Of a stretch of DNA of 62,981 bases, positions 62,620-62,981 are shown in pieces. The notes under the pieces are model-generated. The model had not been told where the DNA came from, did not search any database, and was given only the letters and a program-made list of their open reading frames with translations. Source of the stretch: CAYGBW01 sp964348185 (lineage in GTDB: Bacteria; Desulfobacterota; BSN033; WVXP01); NCBI GenBank assembly GCA_964348185.1, contig CAYGBW010000003.1, positions 1 through 62,981 of the forward strand. Reading direction: 5' to 3'. Numbering within the stretch: the first letter of the stretch is position 1; each line of letters begins with the position of its first letter. A program made the translations under genes and the position numbers.

Positions 62620-62981
62620 ATGGTGTCACAGGGGGCGGTTGCGATCGGTGAGGCATGTGTTCCCGCAGCCCATACGGTCTCTTTGAATTCTGGAAAAAGG
62701 CTGGCCCAGGCGGTCGCTTTGGCAACGGGGAATGTCGCAAAAGCAATTCCTCGACTTCCGCCAAATCGGGGACTGATCGCTCGAGGAAAAGTGGCGGATG
62801 TTGTGGTAACGAGACAAGAAAGGCTCTCAGAGATTGAGACGATCACAATCGGTGGGAGAATCGTTGTGCAGGAGGGGAAGGCGACATACGGATCAGGTCC
62901 GCCCCGATCTCCTTCAATGGCCTTCTCTCACCTGAATCTCTCTTCATCCATATCGGCCGTACTCCCTGGCAGCGTCATACA
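62620..62981 (+). pseudogene. C-terminal part of an amidohydrolase-like protein, runs off the right edge
   Basis: The forward frame is open from 62578 to the edge; the first ATG is at 62620. It reads SLNSGKRLAQAVALATGNVA, then GLIARGKVADVVVTRQE, then ITIGGRIVVQEGKATYG, the usual C-terminus of amidohydrolases (ALxxATxNPAxxLGLxxKGxIxxGxxADLVV...VxVxGxxV). No N-terminal metal-binding part precedes it, and the frame continues past the normal end, so it looks like a remnant. The exact family is uncertain. Confidence 0.5.

Noticed and set aside
1..62981. CRISPR arrays, tRNA and rRNA genes
   Set aside because: No regularly spaced direct repeats with unique spacers, cloverleaf-like sequences or rRNA-like blocks were recognised by eye; a tRNA/rRNA covariance search would be needed to exclude them fully.

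Overview
The window looks like a chromosomal segment of an anaerobic Gram-negative bacterium, most likely a deltaproteobacterium (Desulfobacterota). This is inferred from gene content, not from a phylogenetic marker. The supporting content is a ferredoxin-dependent 2-oxoacid oxidoreductase, two Liv-type amino-acid importers, an E. coli-type bifunctional HisB, a lexA/imuB/dnaE2 cassette, and many intergenic repeats and decayed gene fragments. No rRNA, tRNA, CRISPR array, prophage or complete insertion sequence was recognised.

Layout. 1-5.6 kb (minus): an SOS mutagenesis cassette, lexA - imuB - four-helix-bundle gene - dnaE2 (cut by the left edge). lexA has a consensus promoter with a palindrome covering its -10 box and start codon. 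6.4-9.5 kb (plus): a KtrAB-type potassium system with an unknown third gene. 10-12 kb: a lone response regulator and a Tat-exported alkaline-phosphatase-superfamily enzyme. 12.6-20.8 kb (minus): opine-dehydrogenase-like enzyme, complete Liv ABC importer, FAD amine/amino-acid oxidase, Asp/Glu-type racemase. 21.2-31.1 kb (plus): diguanylate cyclase, then GntR regulator, D-glutamate-cyclase-like enzyme, second complete Liv importer, and an AtuA-like/DUF4387 pair. Together the two Liv clusters resemble an opine/D-amino-acid/lactam scavenging region, though no substrate can be read from sequence.

32.2-39.9 kb (minus): a histidine operon, yerC - hisS - hisG - hisD - hisB - hisH/A/F - hisIE. HisH, HisA and HisF are one 710-residue polypeptide. 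HisG lacks the C-terminal regulatory domain. A TrpR-like YerC/HisR-type gene sits at the head behind a consensus promoter, followed by an intrinsic terminator that may act as an attenuator. hisC is absent from the window.

40.2-52 kb: sugar kinase, MscS channel, a zinc dehydrogenase plus altronate/galactarate-dehydratase-like pair, a class III aminotransferase among fragments of decayed genes (acyl-CoA synthetase, GSA-aminotransferase-like, TRAP permease), a VapBC-type toxin-antitoxin pair and a quinone oxidoreductase. 52.3-58.8 kb: sucC - small Fe-S protein - sucD facing a korDABC-type operon, with a methylmalonyl-CoA-epimerase-like gene next to it. This is a compact module for 2-oxoacid oxidation and substrate-level ATP formation. 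59.3-63 kb: MFS transporter, aminotransferase fragment, small Cys-containing protein, secreted transglutaminase-like protein, and remnants of a Liv permease and an amidohydrolase.

Repeats are prominent: a 200-bp and a 330-350-bp MITE-like element (the latter in two inverted copies 14 kb apart), a 31-bp perfect inverted repeat, and a 9-bp tandem array between lexA and imuB.
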